Assembly: GCA_045604985.1 (NCBI GenBank)
Contig: JAZUPD010000060.1
Coordinates: 1-15,506, forward strand
Origin: SIG710 sp045604985
GTDB lineage: Bacteria; Bacillota; Clostridia; Oscillospirales; CAG-272
Reading direction: 5' to 3'
DNA: 15,506 nt
The notes under the pieces are model-generated. The model was not told where the DNA came from and made no database searches. It saw only the letters and a program-made list of their open reading frames with translations. Positions within the stretch are counted from its first letter, which is position 1. Each line of letters opens with the position of its first letter. Shown here in pieces: positions 15,496 through 15,506 of the stretch. The position numbers and the translations under genes were made by a program.

Positions 15496-15506
15496 CTTTT
15501 TCAAAA

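Overview
The window looks like chromosomal DNA of a low-to-moderate GC Gram-positive bacterium of class Clostridia, probably a gut Oscillospirales/Ruminococcaceae-type organism. This is inferred from the SCIFF ranthipeptide locus (a clostridial hallmark), strong GGAGG ribosome binding sites, near-consensus sigma-A promoters, and the Firmicutes gene orders yybS-gdpP-rplI-dnaB and tilS-hpt-ftsH. The genes are core or lineage-core. No insertion sequence, CRISPR array, rRNA or tRNA is visible.

Layout. (1) Positions 206-3237, minus strand: a promoter drives a 46-residue six-cysteine-type peptide (scfA), its radical SAM/SPASM maturase (scfB) and a fold-type I PLP decarboxylase of the Orn/Lys/Arg family, ending at a hairpin. 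scfA is shorter than 62 codons and was found by reading the minus strand between 3039 and 3179. (2) Positions 3238-3350: a divergent control region with a perfect 16-bp palindrome between two promoters. (3) Positions 3351-12770, plus strand: a tightly packed gene train, yybS-like membrane protein, gdpP (c-di-AMP phosphodiesterase), rplI (ribosomal protein L9), dnaB (replicative helicase), tilS (tRNA-Ile lysidine synthetase), hpt (hypoxanthine phosphoribosyltransferase) and ftsH (membrane AAA protease), closed by a 16-bp-stem terminator. (4) Positions 12771-12959: a gene-free stretch with a terminator-like structure that could belong to a small RNA. (5) Positions 12960-15395: promoter, serC, serA and terminator, two enzymes of the phosphorylated serine pathway. 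(6) The right end carries two copies of a 17-bp direct repeat.

Most of the window is ordinary housekeeping. The best lead is the SCIFF peptide: it has a seventh cysteine (Cys13), and Gly occupies position 37, where characterised SCIFF peptides carry the Thr that receives the thioether cross-link. Secondary leads are two mutually exclusive helices that could control rplI translation, a His-to-Asn change in the GGGH motif of GdpP, the divergent-promoter palindrome, and the possible small RNA upstream of serC. No clearly new multi-gene system was found.
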